Below, piece by piece: positions 9,714 through 17,783 of a DNA stretch of 64,000 nt; the first letter of the stretch is position 1; the number at the start of each line of letters is the position of its first letter. The notes under the pieces were generated by a model, which made no database searches, was not told where the DNA came from, and saw nothing but the letters and a program-made list of their open reading frames with translations. A program made the position numbers and the translations under genes. The stretch is taken from positions 930,001 through 994,000 of the forward strand of contig CP051237.1 in assembly GCA_017794825.1 (NCBI GenBank). The letters are read 5' to 3'. Origin of the DNA: Pararhizobium sp. (GTDB lineage Bacteria > Pseudomonadota > Alphaproteobacteria > Rhizobiales > Rhizobiaceae).

Positions 9714-10553
9714 ATGAGCACTGCGACCCACTCACCCGCACGGTCGATCGCCTCGCATGCGATCCTCATCGCCTATACCGTGATCGCGCTCTTTCCTGTC
9801 ATCATCATCGTCATCAATTCGCTCAAGACCCGCAAGGCGATCTTTCGTTCTCCCCTGTCGCTGCCGGACGCCGAGAGTTTCTCTCTCGTCGGCTACCAGA
9901 CCGTGATGCAGCAGGGCGATTTCATCCTCTATTTCCAGAACAGCCTGATCGTGACCGTCGCGTCGCTCGCAGCGGTGCTGCTGTTTGGCGCAATGGCTGC
10001 CTTCGCGCTTGCCGAATACCGTTTCCGCGGAAACTCCGTAATGGGGCTTTATCTTGCGCTCGGCATCATGATTCCCATCCGGCTGGGCACTGTAGCGATC
10101 CTCCAGCTGATGGTCGCCAGCGGGCTGGTCAACACGCTCGCGGCCTTGATCCTCGTCTACACCGCACAAGGGCTGCCGCTTGCAATCTTCATCCTGTCGG
10201 AATTCATGCGCCAGGTTTCCGACGACCTGAAGAACGCCGGACGCATAGACGGGCTTTCCGAATACCGGATTTTCTTCCGCCTCGTGCTGCCGCTGGTGCG
10301 GCCGGCGATGGCGACGGTCGCCGTTTTCACCATGATACCGATCTGGAATGACCTGTGGTTTCCCCTGATCCTGGCGCCGGCTGAGGAGACCAAGACCGTT
10401 ACCCTTGGCGCCCAGGTATTCATCGGGCAGTTCGTCACAAACTGGAACGCCGTGCTTTCGGCGCTGTCGCTGGCGATCCTGCCTGTGCTGGTGCTTTACG
10501 TGATCTTTTCGCGTCAGCTCATTCGCGGCATCACAGCAGGCGCCGTAAAATGA
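9714..10553 (+). CDS. Sugar ABC transporter permease (MalG/UgpE-like)
   Basis: A 279-residue second permease subunit with six predicted membrane segments. Its EAA-type loop reads LKNAGRIDGLSEYRIFFRLVLP. The N-terminal segment IAYTVIALFPVIIIVINSLKT and the C-terminal VLYVIFSRQLIRGITAGAVK are typical for MalG-type subunits. It starts seven bases after the first permease and ends shortly before the ATPase gene. Confidence 0.9.
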   Translation: MSTATHSPARSIASHAILIAYTVIALFPVIIIVINSLKTRKAIFRSPLSLPDAESFSLVGYQTVMQQGDFILYFQNSLIVTVASLAAVLLFGAMAAFALAEYRFRGNSVMGLYLALGIMIPIRLGTVAILQLMVASGLVNTLAALILVYTAQGLPLAIFILSEFMRQVSDDLKNAGRIDGLSEYRIFFRLVLPLVRPAMATVAVFTMIPIWNDLWFPLILAPAEETKTVTLGAQVFIGQFVTNWNAVLSALSLAILPVLVLYVIFSRQLIRGITAGAVK

Positions 10554-10593
10554 ACGCGATATCGGCCGACGCGCCCAGACAGGAAGCAGTCCA

Positions 10594-11598
10594 TTGGGTT
10601 CTCTGACTCTCAAGAACGTTTACAAATCTTTCGGCCCTGTCGATGTGCTCAAGGGCATCGACCTGGAGATTTCCGACGGCGAACTAGTGGTTTTCGTCGG
10701 ACCTTCCGGATGCGGGAAGTCGACCCTGCTGCGCATTATCGCCGGACTTGAGGATGCCAGCGGCGGCAGCGTCGTCATCAATGGCAAGGAGGTCAGCGGA
10801 ACGCCGCCGGCGAAGCGCGGCATCGCTATGGTGTTCCAGACCTATGCGCTCTATCCGCATCTCAATGTCCGCGACAATATGGGACTTGGCCTGAAACAGG
10901 CGCACACGCCGAAAGCGGAGATTGCCGAACGCGTGCGGAACGCCTCGACGATGCTGTCGCTGGACGATTTGCTGGAGCGCCGCCCTGCGGAGCTGTCCGG
11001 CGGCCAGCGCCAGCGCGTCGCCATCGGCCGCGCCATCGTCCGCGAGCCTGAACTCTTCCTGTTCGACGAGCCGCTTTCCAATCTCGACGCCGCTCTTCGC
11101 GTCCAGACACGACTGGAAATCGCCGGCCTGCACAAAAAGCTTGGCGCAACGATGATCTATGTGACCCATGACCAGGTCGAGGCAATGACGCTCGCCGACC
11201 GGATCGTCGTTCTCAATGGCGGCGTCATCCAGCAGGTGGGCACGCCGATGGAGCTCTACCGGGATCCGGAGAACATCTTCGTCGCCGGCTTCATCGGCTC
11301 GCCCCGGATGAACTTCATCGCCGGAAAGGACGCCGGGAAACCCGATGTAGCGACGCTCGGCATTCGTCCGGAGCACATGACCCTAGACGCCGGTTCAGGC
11401 GATCTGGCGGGCACGGTCACCCATGTCGAACATCTGGGCGCCGACACCAATGTCTATCTCGACTGCGGGGAAGCGGGTCTTCTTATCGCCCGCATGTTCG
11501 GCGAGGTTCATCACGACCCCGGCGCCAGGCTCCATGCGCGCTTCGATCCCGAGCGGACCTATCAGTTCGACGCCGAGGGAAACCGAACCCGAAGCTGA
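10594..11598 (+). CDS. Sugar ABC transporter ATP-binding protein (UgpC/MalK-like)
   Basis: 334 residues: Walker A GPSGCGKSTLLRIIAG, Q-loop MVFQTYALYPHLNV, signature LSGGQRQRVAIGRAIV, Walker B ELFLFDEPLSNLDA, switch-region YVTHDQVEAMTLADR, then a C-terminal TOBE/OB regulatory domain (LGIRPEHMTL onward). This is the CUT1-type ATPase expected for the transporter encoded immediately upstream. The start is TTG at 10594, with AGGA about nine bases upstream and no in-frame ATG close by. A perfect hairpin follows the gene. Confidence 0.92.
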   Translation: MGSLTLKNVYKSFGPVDVLKGIDLEISDGELVVFVGPSGCGKSTLLRIIAGLEDASGGSVVINGKEVSGTPPAKRGIAMVFQTYALYPHLNVRDNMGLGLKQAHTPKAEIAERVRNASTMLSLDDLLERRPAELSGGQRQRVAIGRAIVREPELFLFDEPLSNLDAALRVQTRLEIAGLHKKLGATMIYVTHDQVEAMTLADRIVVLNGGVIQQVGTPMELYRDPENIFVAGFIGSPRMNFIAGKDAGKPDVATLGIRPEHMTLDAGSGDLAGTVTHVEHLGADTNVYLDCGEAGLLIARMFGEVHHDPGARLHARFDPERTYQFDAEGNRTRS

Positions 11599-11602
11599 TA
11601 AA

Positions 11603-11629
11603 ATCCCCGGAACGCGTCGTTCCGGGGAT
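11603..11629. terminator. Bidirectional hairpin terminator between the ABC ATPase and the formamidase gene
   Basis: A perfect 12-base-pair stem (ATCCCCGGAACG with its complement) encloses a 3-base loop, five bases past the ATPase stop. On the minus strand the stem is followed by TTTTATC, an intrinsic-terminator layout for the convergent formamidase gene. On the plus strand there is no T-run, so termination of the transporter operon would be less efficient. Confidence 0.75.
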
Positions 11630-11669
11630 CGCCGCTGGCGTGAGCTCGTCATAAGGCGAAACAGGCCGG

Positions 11670-13118
11670 TCAGGCCATTCCGGAGAAGATATCCTTCTTG
11701 ACGATGGCGTGGACGCCCCAGTTTCCGTCGACGACCTGGGTTATGCCGAAGTCGCAGCCGATGGTGATCAGCGATATCGCCTCGTCCTCGGTCAGTCCCT
11801 TCGTCGTCATCAGGAAGTGCCGCATCTTGTGGAATGCGTCACGCAATGCGAGATCCACCGATGACTTCGAATAGATGTCGCTCTGTGCGTTGGGACCGAG
11901 TTCTTCCAGATAGTTGGCGAAGCTGAACCCGTGCACCAGCCAGTCGTCCTTGGTCTCGAGCATCGGATAATTCAGTTGCTCGAGAGGCGTTCCGGCAAGG
12001 TCTTCCTTCTTGTGCAGAATGAGCTGGAACGTGCCGGTCAGCGAGCATTCGATCGCCGTGCCGCACAGTTCGCTATCGCCCTGTGAGGCGTGCGGATCGC
12101 CCACCGACAGCAGCGCGCCGTCGACCGAGACCGGATAGTACATCACCGCACCCTTGCCGATGCGCCAGTTGTCGATGTTTCCGCCGGTGTAGTTCGGCGG
12201 AATGGTGTCGACATAATCGGCTTCCGCCGGCGCAAGGCCCAGCGTTCCGAAATGCGGGCGGATCGGCAGGCGAACGCCCTTCAGCACATCGTAATTGCGC
12301 GTCGTGGTGGAGTGATCCACCGGCACGCCCGGATAGTCGATCGTCTTGTGCTCCACGCCATAAGGATCGACCTGCGGCACCCATTTGAAATTGTAGACGG
12401 CTTCGGCCCAGTTATTGCCGCTGACAAGGTCGAGTTCGTAGATGGTGATGACCTCGCGGGTGTTGCCGTCGAGGAAATCATTGTAATGGAAACCCCAGTT
12501 CGCTGCTGCGTTTGAGCCGTAGGCCTTGCCCGTGAATTCCGGATTGGCGCAGGGACGCGGCGTGCAGTCGATGATCCGCACCTCAAGCACGTCACCGGGT
12601 TCGGCTCCGCGCACATAGACAGGGCCCGTGAGGATATGAACCCCCTGACCCTCTCCCGATCCCTTCTTGTAGACGGCGGGATCCGTCGGGCCGGCGCCAC
12701 GCCGGTCCACGCCCTTCTCGTCCTTGGTCCAGAGATAGACGCTTTCGGCGCCCTCGTCGCCTTGCACCATGCGCTCCAGATCGTCTCCGGCGTGATGGGT
12801 CAATGTTTCGATGGTGATGATGTCGCCGCTTTCGACCTCGACCTGCGGCTTCAGCGTCTTGCTGAAATAGCCCCAGTGGACGGTGTCCGAATTGGCCGGG
12901 AGATAATGGCTGCTTCGGGTTGTCGGCTGTCGCTTGGCGCTTGCGCGCGCAAGTTCAGGAGTGACGAGGGACAATCCGCCCGCCCCGATTGCCGCAAGGC
13001 CGCCGGCGGCCGCGAAACTACTTCTCAGGAAACCGCGTCTTTCGTGATCGAGATCTTCTCGAAACGTCTTGTAGTGTTCTTCGAAATGGGGACAGTTTGC
13101 GTCATCACCCCTGCACAT
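11670..13118 (-). CDS. Tat-exported acetamidase/formamidase family protein
   Basis: 482 residues. The N-terminus carries a twin-arginine signal (ERRGFLRSSF, then a glycine/alanine-rich hydrophobic core to about residue 58), so export to the periplasm is expected. The rest is an FmdA/AmdA-family amidohydrolase domain: YLPANSDTVHWGYFSK, VDRRGAGPTDPA, GVHILTGPVYVRGAEPGDV, PRPCANPEFTGKAYGSNAA, IPPNYTGGNIDNWRIGKG and VGDPHASQGDSELCG. Members release ammonia from formamide or short amides; the real substrate is unknown. GAGGAGA lies eight bases before the ATG. It is divergent from a gene whose C-terminal half is a paralogue of this protein. Confidence 0.88.
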   Translation of the reverse strand: MCRGDDANCPHFEEHYKTFREDLDHERRGFLRSSFAAAGGLAAIGAGGLSLVTPELARASAKRQPTTRSSHYLPANSDTVHWGYFSKTLKPQVEVESGDIITIETLTHHAGDDLERMVQGDEGAESVYLWTKDEKGVDRRGAGPTDPAVYKKGSGEGQGVHILTGPVYVRGAEPGDVLEVRIIDCTPRPCANPEFTGKAYGSNAAANWGFHYNDFLDGNTREVITIYELDLVSGNNWAEAVYNFKWVPQVDPYGVEHKTIDYPGVPVDHSTTTRNYDVLKGVRLPIRPHFGTLGLAPAEADYVDTIPPNYTGGNIDNWRIGKGAVMYYPVSVDGALLSVGDPHASQGDSELCGTAIECSLTGTFQLILHKKEDLAGTPLEQLNYPMLETKDDWLVHGFSFANYLEELGPNAQSDIYSKSSVDLALRDAFHKMRHFLMTTKGLTEDEAISLITIGCDFGITQVVDGNWGVHAIVKKDIFSGMA

Positions 13119-13442
13119 ATGCCGTTCTCCTCTGTGATTTGTTGTCTTTCAACATGCAAAGGATTGGCGGAGGCTGCGCTTCTGTCAACGCAGCGCAACA
13201 AGACCCCGCAACTCTGTCGATGAAATTCATATCTCACTATTTTTGTTTTAAATCATATATTTACGTAATATTGAGAACCCCTCCCTGATAAAATGAAAAC
13301 GCTGACAGGCGTGACGAGACAAAAGATTGTTCGCGTCCGCACAAGTAATTTTCCCAGTTCCTGATATGATGCGAGGAGTGAAGGGTTTTCGGGATCGCCT
13401 TTTGCTGACCTGTGGGCATGCCGGGCGGCAGGAGTCTCTGGA
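13119..13442. promoter_or_regulatory. Divergent promoter region between the two formamidase-family genes
   Basis: 324 bases with no gene. It holds a clearly AT-rich patch at about 13220-13290 (TTTTTGTTTTAAATCATATA and nearby), unlike the surrounding GC-rich coding DNA and consistent with promoter DNA. It must hold the promoters of the exported formamidase (leftward) and the AraC-formamidase fusion (rightward). I could not define a convincing AraC-type operator or -35/-10 pair by eye. Confidence 0.5.
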
Positions 13443-15794
13443 ATGGATCAGATAACCGAACACGTCACCCTCGACGAATATCCCGAAACGGCGCGGGAAA
13501 ACGCCTGGCTTTCCGCCCTGTCGAAGCTGTCTCTCGCAAGCCGTCTGAAGGAAGGCGGGCGGGCCGGCGGACAAATGCAGTTCAAGCACTCTCAGAGCGG
13601 CGGTCTCGTCGCCCGTTTGATTTCCGGCCCCCAGGTTCTGTTTCGCACTCCGGCAAACGAGGGCGAGGCGCCTTTCATGCTGATGCTGTGCCTGAACGGC
13701 CGCGGACGGCTGACCAGCGGGACGACGTCGATCGAGCTGGCGGACAACGTTCTGTGCGTCATCGATATCGACCAGCCCTGGTCCATCGACTGGCGCACCG
13801 ATTTCGAGATCATGGTTTTGAAGGTGCCTCGCAGCAGCATCAAATCGCGTCTTGGCCGCTCGCAGCCCGGCTTTCCGACTGTTCTCGGAAATTCAGTGGC
13901 CGCCATCGCGGCCCGCCCGATCCTGCGGACGCTTGCAAGCCATATCGACCTCATAGACAAGGCTGACCTCGCAGCAACGGAGATGGCGGCGACCGATCTC
14001 GCCGTCAGCGCGCTTCTGTCTGAATTGAGAGCCGGCGATGGCGACATGTCGGAGGTGCAAGCGTCGCATTTCCGTCGCATCGCCGCCGCCATCGAAGCCA
14101 ATCTGCACGAGTCTGACCTCTCAATGGCGGATATCGCGTCCCGCGAGGGCATGTCGGTGCGCTACATGCAGCGGCTGTTCGAACGGCGTGGCGAAAACTT
14201 CTCCGATTATCTGCGCAACCTGCGTCTGGAGCGATGCCGAACGGACCTGATCGACCCCAACCACGGCGCCGAGAGCATCGCGGCGATCGGCAGGCGCTGG
14301 GGCTTTCGCGACCAGGCGCATTTTTCGCGCGCGTTCAGCGCGCTCTTCGGCATTCCGCCTCGGGAACTGCGTCGCGACGCGCAAACGAATGACGACGCCA
14401 TCTATCCACAGCGCGGCATGCCGCCCTCGCACTGGCGTCGGAGCCATTCCACAAAAACATCGGCAGCGAAAGTTTCGCCGCTGCCCCACACCGATCCGGA
14501 TATATCCGGAAGGCCCGGCAGAAAAGACGCATCCTACCACCTCCCCGCCAACAGCGGGACGGTTCATTGGGGATATCTCAGCCGAATGCTGGCGCCTGTG
14601 TTGCGCATCGAAGCGCCGGCGCGGGTGCGTATCGAAACGCTGACGCAACATGGCGGGGACGATTACGAGCGACTGGTGGCGGGCGATCCCGGCGCCGAAT
14701 CGGTCTTCGCATGGACGTCGGACCACAAACCGGTGGACCGGCGCGGCGCCGGTCCGATGAACGCCTCGATCTTCGGTCGAGGCGCTGGCGAAGGTTTCGG
14801 CGTGCACATTTGCACCGGCCCGATCCACATTGCGGGCGCGGAGCCCGGCGACGTGGTCGAGGTGGACATACAGGAGATCGCGCCACGCCCCTGCGCAAAT
14901 CCGGTCTATGCCGGAAAGGCCTTTGCCAGCAATGCCTCGGCCTGGTGGGGATATCAGTATCATGATCTCGTTGAAGAGGCGCGCAAGCGCGAAACGGTGA
15001 CAATCTACGAGATCGATCTCGATCAACCGGATCATGCCAGGGCGCTCTATTCCTATGTCTGGGCTCCACAGAAAGATCCGTTCGGCGTGCTGCATCCCAC
15101 CATCGACTACCCGGGCATCCTGGTCGATCCCGCCACAGTGGAGCGCAAGAACGCGCCACTTGAGGGCATCAGAGTTCCGGCGCGGCCGCATTTCGGCTTT
15201 GTCGGCGTCGCACCGCGCGAGGCTGAAATCATCGACTCCATTCCGCCGGGTTATTTCGGCGGAAACATCGACAATTGGCGGCTGGGCGCAGGATCAAAGA
15301 TCTATCTTCCGGTTTCGGTCGCGGGGGCGCTATTGTCCATCGGCGACGGACATTTCGCGCAAGGCGATGGCGAAATCAACGGAACCGGCCTCGAGTGTTC
15401 CCTGATCGGCGACGTCGACATCCGTCTGCACAAGCGCGGAACAGCGCTGCCGCTCTTCCTGAAAGGACTTGGAGGGCCGATCATAGAGACGCCCGAGAGC
15501 TGGATCATCCAGAGCTTCAGCTATCCTAATTACCTGCGCGATCTCGGCCGCGACGCCCAAACGGAAGTCTATGCCCGATCCACTGTCGACCTTTCGTTGC
15601 GCAACGCCTTCAGGCAGACACGCCGCTTTCTGATGGACGCCTATGGTTTTAGCGAGGACGAGGCTCTGTCACTGATGTCGGTGTCTGTCGATTTTGGCAT
15701 AACCCAGGTCGCGGACGGCAATTTCGGCGTCCACGCAACCATCAACAAGGTGATGTTCGGCGATCGTCCGGTTCGACATTCCTCTCCAGCATAG
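13443..15794 (+). CDS. AraC-family regulator fused to an acetamidase/formamidase domain
   Basis: One uninterrupted 783-residue frame contains two normally separate proteins. Residues 1-200 resemble the AraC-binding-like sensor domain (FKHSQSGGLVARLISGP, MLCLNGRGRL, DIDQPWSIDW). Residues 205-312 are an AraC DNA-binding domain with two helix-turn-helix units (LSMADIASREGMSVRYMQRL and IGRRWGFRDQAHFSRAFSA). After a polar linker of about 50 residues, residues 364-775 are a full FmdA/AmdA domain parallel to the divergent exported enzyme (YHLPANSGTVHWGYLSR, VDRRGAGPMN, PRPCANPVYAGKAFASNAS, IGDGHFAQGDGEINGTG). It has no signal peptide, so it is cytosolic. AGGAG precedes the ATG. It could be a trigger enzyme sensing the amide it binds or hydrolyses. 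The domain calls are firm; the function is inference. Confidence 0.88.
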   Translation: MDQITEHVTLDEYPETARENAWLSALSKLSLASRLKEGGRAGGQMQFKHSQSGGLVARLISGPQVLFRTPANEGEAPFMLMLCLNGRGRLTSGTTSIELADNVLCVIDIDQPWSIDWRTDFEIMVLKVPRSSIKSRLGRSQPGFPTVLGNSVAAIAARPILRTLASHIDLIDKADLAATEMAATDLAVSALLSELRAGDGDMSEVQASHFRRIAAAIEANLHESDLSMADIASREGMSVRYMQRLFERRGENFSDYLRNLRLERCRTDLIDPNHGAESIAAIGRRWGFRDQAHFSRAFSALFGIPPRELRRDAQTNDDAIYPQRGMPPSHWRRSHSTKTSAAKVSPLPHTDPDISGRPGRKDASYHLPANSGTVHWGYLSRMLAPVLRIEAPARVRIETLTQHGGDDYERLVAGDPGAESVFAWTSDHKPVDRRGAGPMNASIFGRGAGEGFGVHICTGPIHIAGAEPGDVVEVDIQEIAPRPCANPVYAGKAFASNASAWWGYQYHDLVEEARKRETVTIYEIDLDQPDHARALYSYVWAPQKDPFGVLHPTIDYPGILVDPATVERKNAPLEGIRVPARPHFGFVGVAPREAEIIDSIPPGYFGGNIDNWRLGAGSKIYLPVSVAGALLSIGDGHFAQGDGEINGTGLECSLIGDVDIRLHKRGTALPLFLKGLGGPIIETPESWIIQSFSYPNYLRDLGRDAQTEVYARSTVDLSLRNAFRQTRRFLMDAYGFSEDEALSLMSVSVDFGITQVADGNFGVHATINKVMFGDRPVRHSSPA

Positions 15795-15895
15795 AGCGCT
15801 GACGCCGCTATCGACACCTCGTTGCCCGTCTGGTAGACGTGCCGCTTTCCGCGACGCCCTGCCCGCGGCGCCCCCACAACCGGCTGCAACGCACG

Positions 15896-17041
15896 ATGAT
15901 GAACAACGCCCGCGTCCATGTGTCATTGCTGTTTCTCGTCAACGGCTTCCTGATCGGCAACTGGGCTCCGAAGATTCCGGAATTCGCTGAACGACTGCTG
16001 CTCGACGAAGGTCAGCTTGGCGTCATGATCGCTGTCTTCGGCATGGGCGCCCTTGTCACCATGCCGATGACAGGCGTCGTGATCGCCCGCATCGGACCCG
16101 TTTTCGCCGTGCGGCTTACCGCGCTTGTCGCAGCATCGACTCTGTTGTGGGTCACGCTGGCGCCCAACCACGGACTTGCCGCCCTCTCTCTGTTCGTGTT
16201 CGGCGGATCGATCGCCGGCATGGATGTGGCGATGAACGCCGTGGCCGTTGAAGTCGAGCGCAGGCGCGGTGCGCCAATCATGTCTTCCTGTCACGGCTTC
16301 TGGAGCCTCGGCGGATTGTTCGGCGCGGTCGCGGGCGGCTATCTCTTGCAATATGCAGGCGTCATGCAGCATACATTGTTCGTCACCGCGATTTCATTGG
16401 CGCTGGTCGGATTTGTTCTGCTTGGCCTGCGCCTTGAAGATGCGCAGGCGGAAGCCGAACAACCCCAACCGATCCGCTTTCCGCGCACCCTGCTGCCTTA
16501 CATGATCGGGCTGCTGGCGCTGTTTTCAGCAATGCCCGAAGGCGTCGTCATCGACTGGAGCGCCCTCTATCTGCGACAGGAATTGAACGCCGACGCCTTT
16601 GTTTCCGGACTGGCGTTCGGCGCATTCTCGGCCGCCATGGCGACTGTACGATTTTTCGGCGATCCCGTTCGCAAGCGTCTCGGCGCAGTCAGGACGGTCC
16701 AGATCTGCGCTGGTTCCGCCTTTGTCGGCTTCCTCATCGCCGGCACGGCGACATCACCCGAAATAGCAGTCGCCGGCTTCCTGATCACCGGGCTTGGTCT
16801 CTCCAATCTCGTGCCGATCGCCTTCTCCGCAGCTGGCAATCTGCCGGGCATCGCTCCCGGCATAGCCCTGTCGTTGACCACGACGATCGGTTATTCCGGC
16901 ATTCTCGTCGCGCCAGTACTGATCGGCTATGTCGCCGAATACACGAGCTTCAGCGCCATATTCACCGGACTCTCGCTCATGCTCTTCGCGATCCTGCTGA
17001 TGGCGCCCAACTCCCGTTACGCCGATGTCGGAAACGCATAA
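15896..17041 (+). CDS. MFS transporter (YbjJ-like)
   Basis: About 381 residues with roughly twelve hydrophobic segments; major facilitator family, closest in pattern to the YbjJ/fucose-permease-like group (FLIGNWAPKIPEFAERL, LGVMIAVFGMGALVTMP, GSIAGMDVAMNAVAVEVERR, SSCHGFWSLGGLFGAVAGGYL). The ATG at 15896 or 15899 starts close to the first membrane helix; the longer GTG start at 15839 would add an unlikely Pro/Arg-rich leader. It lies about 100 bases after the fusion gene and could be its operon partner. It overlaps tlyA by 17 bases. The substrate is unknown. Confidence 0.82.
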   Translation: MMNNARVHVSLLFLVNGFLIGNWAPKIPEFAERLLLDEGQLGVMIAVFGMGALVTMPMTGVVIARIGPVFAVRLTALVAASTLLWVTLAPNHGLAALSLFVFGGSIAGMDVAMNAVAVEVERRRGAPIMSSCHGFWSLGGLFGAVAGGYLLQYAGVMQHTLFVTAISLALVGFVLLGLRLEDAQAEAEQPQPIRFPRTLLPYMIGLLALFSAMPEGVVIDWSALYLRQELNADAFVSGLAFGAFSAAMATVRFFGDPVRKRLGAVRTVQICAGSAFVGFLIAGTATSPEIAVAGFLITGLGLSNLVPIAFSAAGNLPGIAPGIALSLTTTIGYSGILVAPVLIGYVAEYTSFSAIFTGLSLMLFAILLMAPNSRYADVGNA

Positions 17042-17783
17042 CGTCAAACGCCAGAGGCTCGACCAGTTGCTAACGGAACTCGGCCATTTCGACAGCCGCG
17101 CCCGGGCGCGCGACGCGATACTGCGCGGCACTGTTTCGGTTGACGGCGGGGTCTGCTCGAAACCTGGCGCGAAGACCCTAGCGAACGCCGAGATCGCCGT
17201 TGACGATCCTGCGCAGGGTTACGTTTCGCGCGCTGCAATGAAGCTGGTCGCAGGCCTCGATCATTTCGGCTTTAAACCGACCGAACGCACAATTCTCGAC
17301 ATCGGAGCTTCGACGGGCGGTTTCACTCAGGCGCTGCTTGAACGCGACGCATCGCATGTGATCGCCGTTGATGTCGGACATGGACAGCTGCATGAGTCAC
17401 TGCTCGCCGACGACAGAGTGACAAACCTCGAGGGGTTGAACGCCCGGGATTTGCCGTCGGATATCGCCGGCGAACAAACGATTGGCGCCGTCGTCAGCGA
17501 CGTCAGCTTCATTTCGCTGCGCCTTGCCCTGCCGAAAGCTCTCGACATGGTCGCGCCGGGCGGATTCTGCCTGCTGCTCGTCAAGCCGCAATTCGAAGCC
17601 GGAAAGGCGGCGATCGGCAAGGGCGGGATATTACGCGATCCTGAAGCCGGTCCGAAGATTGCCGAAGACCTGTCCGCATGGCTCGACAGCCTGCCGGGGT
17701 GGAAAAGCCTTGGCTTTGTCGCTTCCCCTATAGATGGCTCCGACGGAAATCGCGAATTCCTGCTTGGCGGCGTAAAATCATGA
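17025..17783 (+). CDS. tlyA: TlyA-family rRNA (cytidine-2-prime-O)-methyltransferase
   Basis: 252 residues. An N-terminal S4 RNA-binding domain (QRLDQLLTELGHFDSRARARDAI, residues 10-65) is followed by an FtsJ-type Rossmann methyltransferase with the AdoMet loop LDIGASTGGFTQALLERDA and DVGHGQLHESL, then SDVSFISLRLALP and LLLVKPQFEAG. TlyA proteins methylate 2-prime-O of C1409/C1920-type cytidines in 16S and 23S rRNA; older annotations call them hemolysins. Its start overlaps the MFS stop by 17 bases and its stop overlaps the next methyltransferase in an ATGA. In related genomes tlyA usually follows dxs; here about 14.6 kb intervene. Confidence 0.9.
   Translation: MSETHNVKRQRLDQLLTELGHFDSRARARDAILRGTVSVDGGVCSKPGAKTLANAEIAVDDPAQGYVSRAAMKLVAGLDHFGFKPTERTILDIGASTGGFTQALLERDASHVIAVDVGHGQLHESLLADDRVTNLEGLNARDLPSDIAGEQTIGAVVSDVSFISLRLALPKALDMVAPGGFCLLLVKPQFEAGKAAIGKGGILRDPEAGPKIAEDLSAWLDSLPGWKSLGFVASPIDGSDGNREFLLGGVKS

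Noticed and set aside
10550..10606. An 18-codon frame starting in an ATGA overlap with the second sugar permease stop and ending inside the ATPase gene start
   Set aside because: It could be a leader that couples translation to the TTG start, but the length and lack of any feature make it indistinguishable from chance.
14121..15191. A 356-codon minus-strand frame opposite the AraC-formamidase fusion
   Set aside because: It spans the fusion linker but its translation has no domain pattern, whereas the plus strand has coherent motifs on both sides. It does not suggest that the fusion is two genes.
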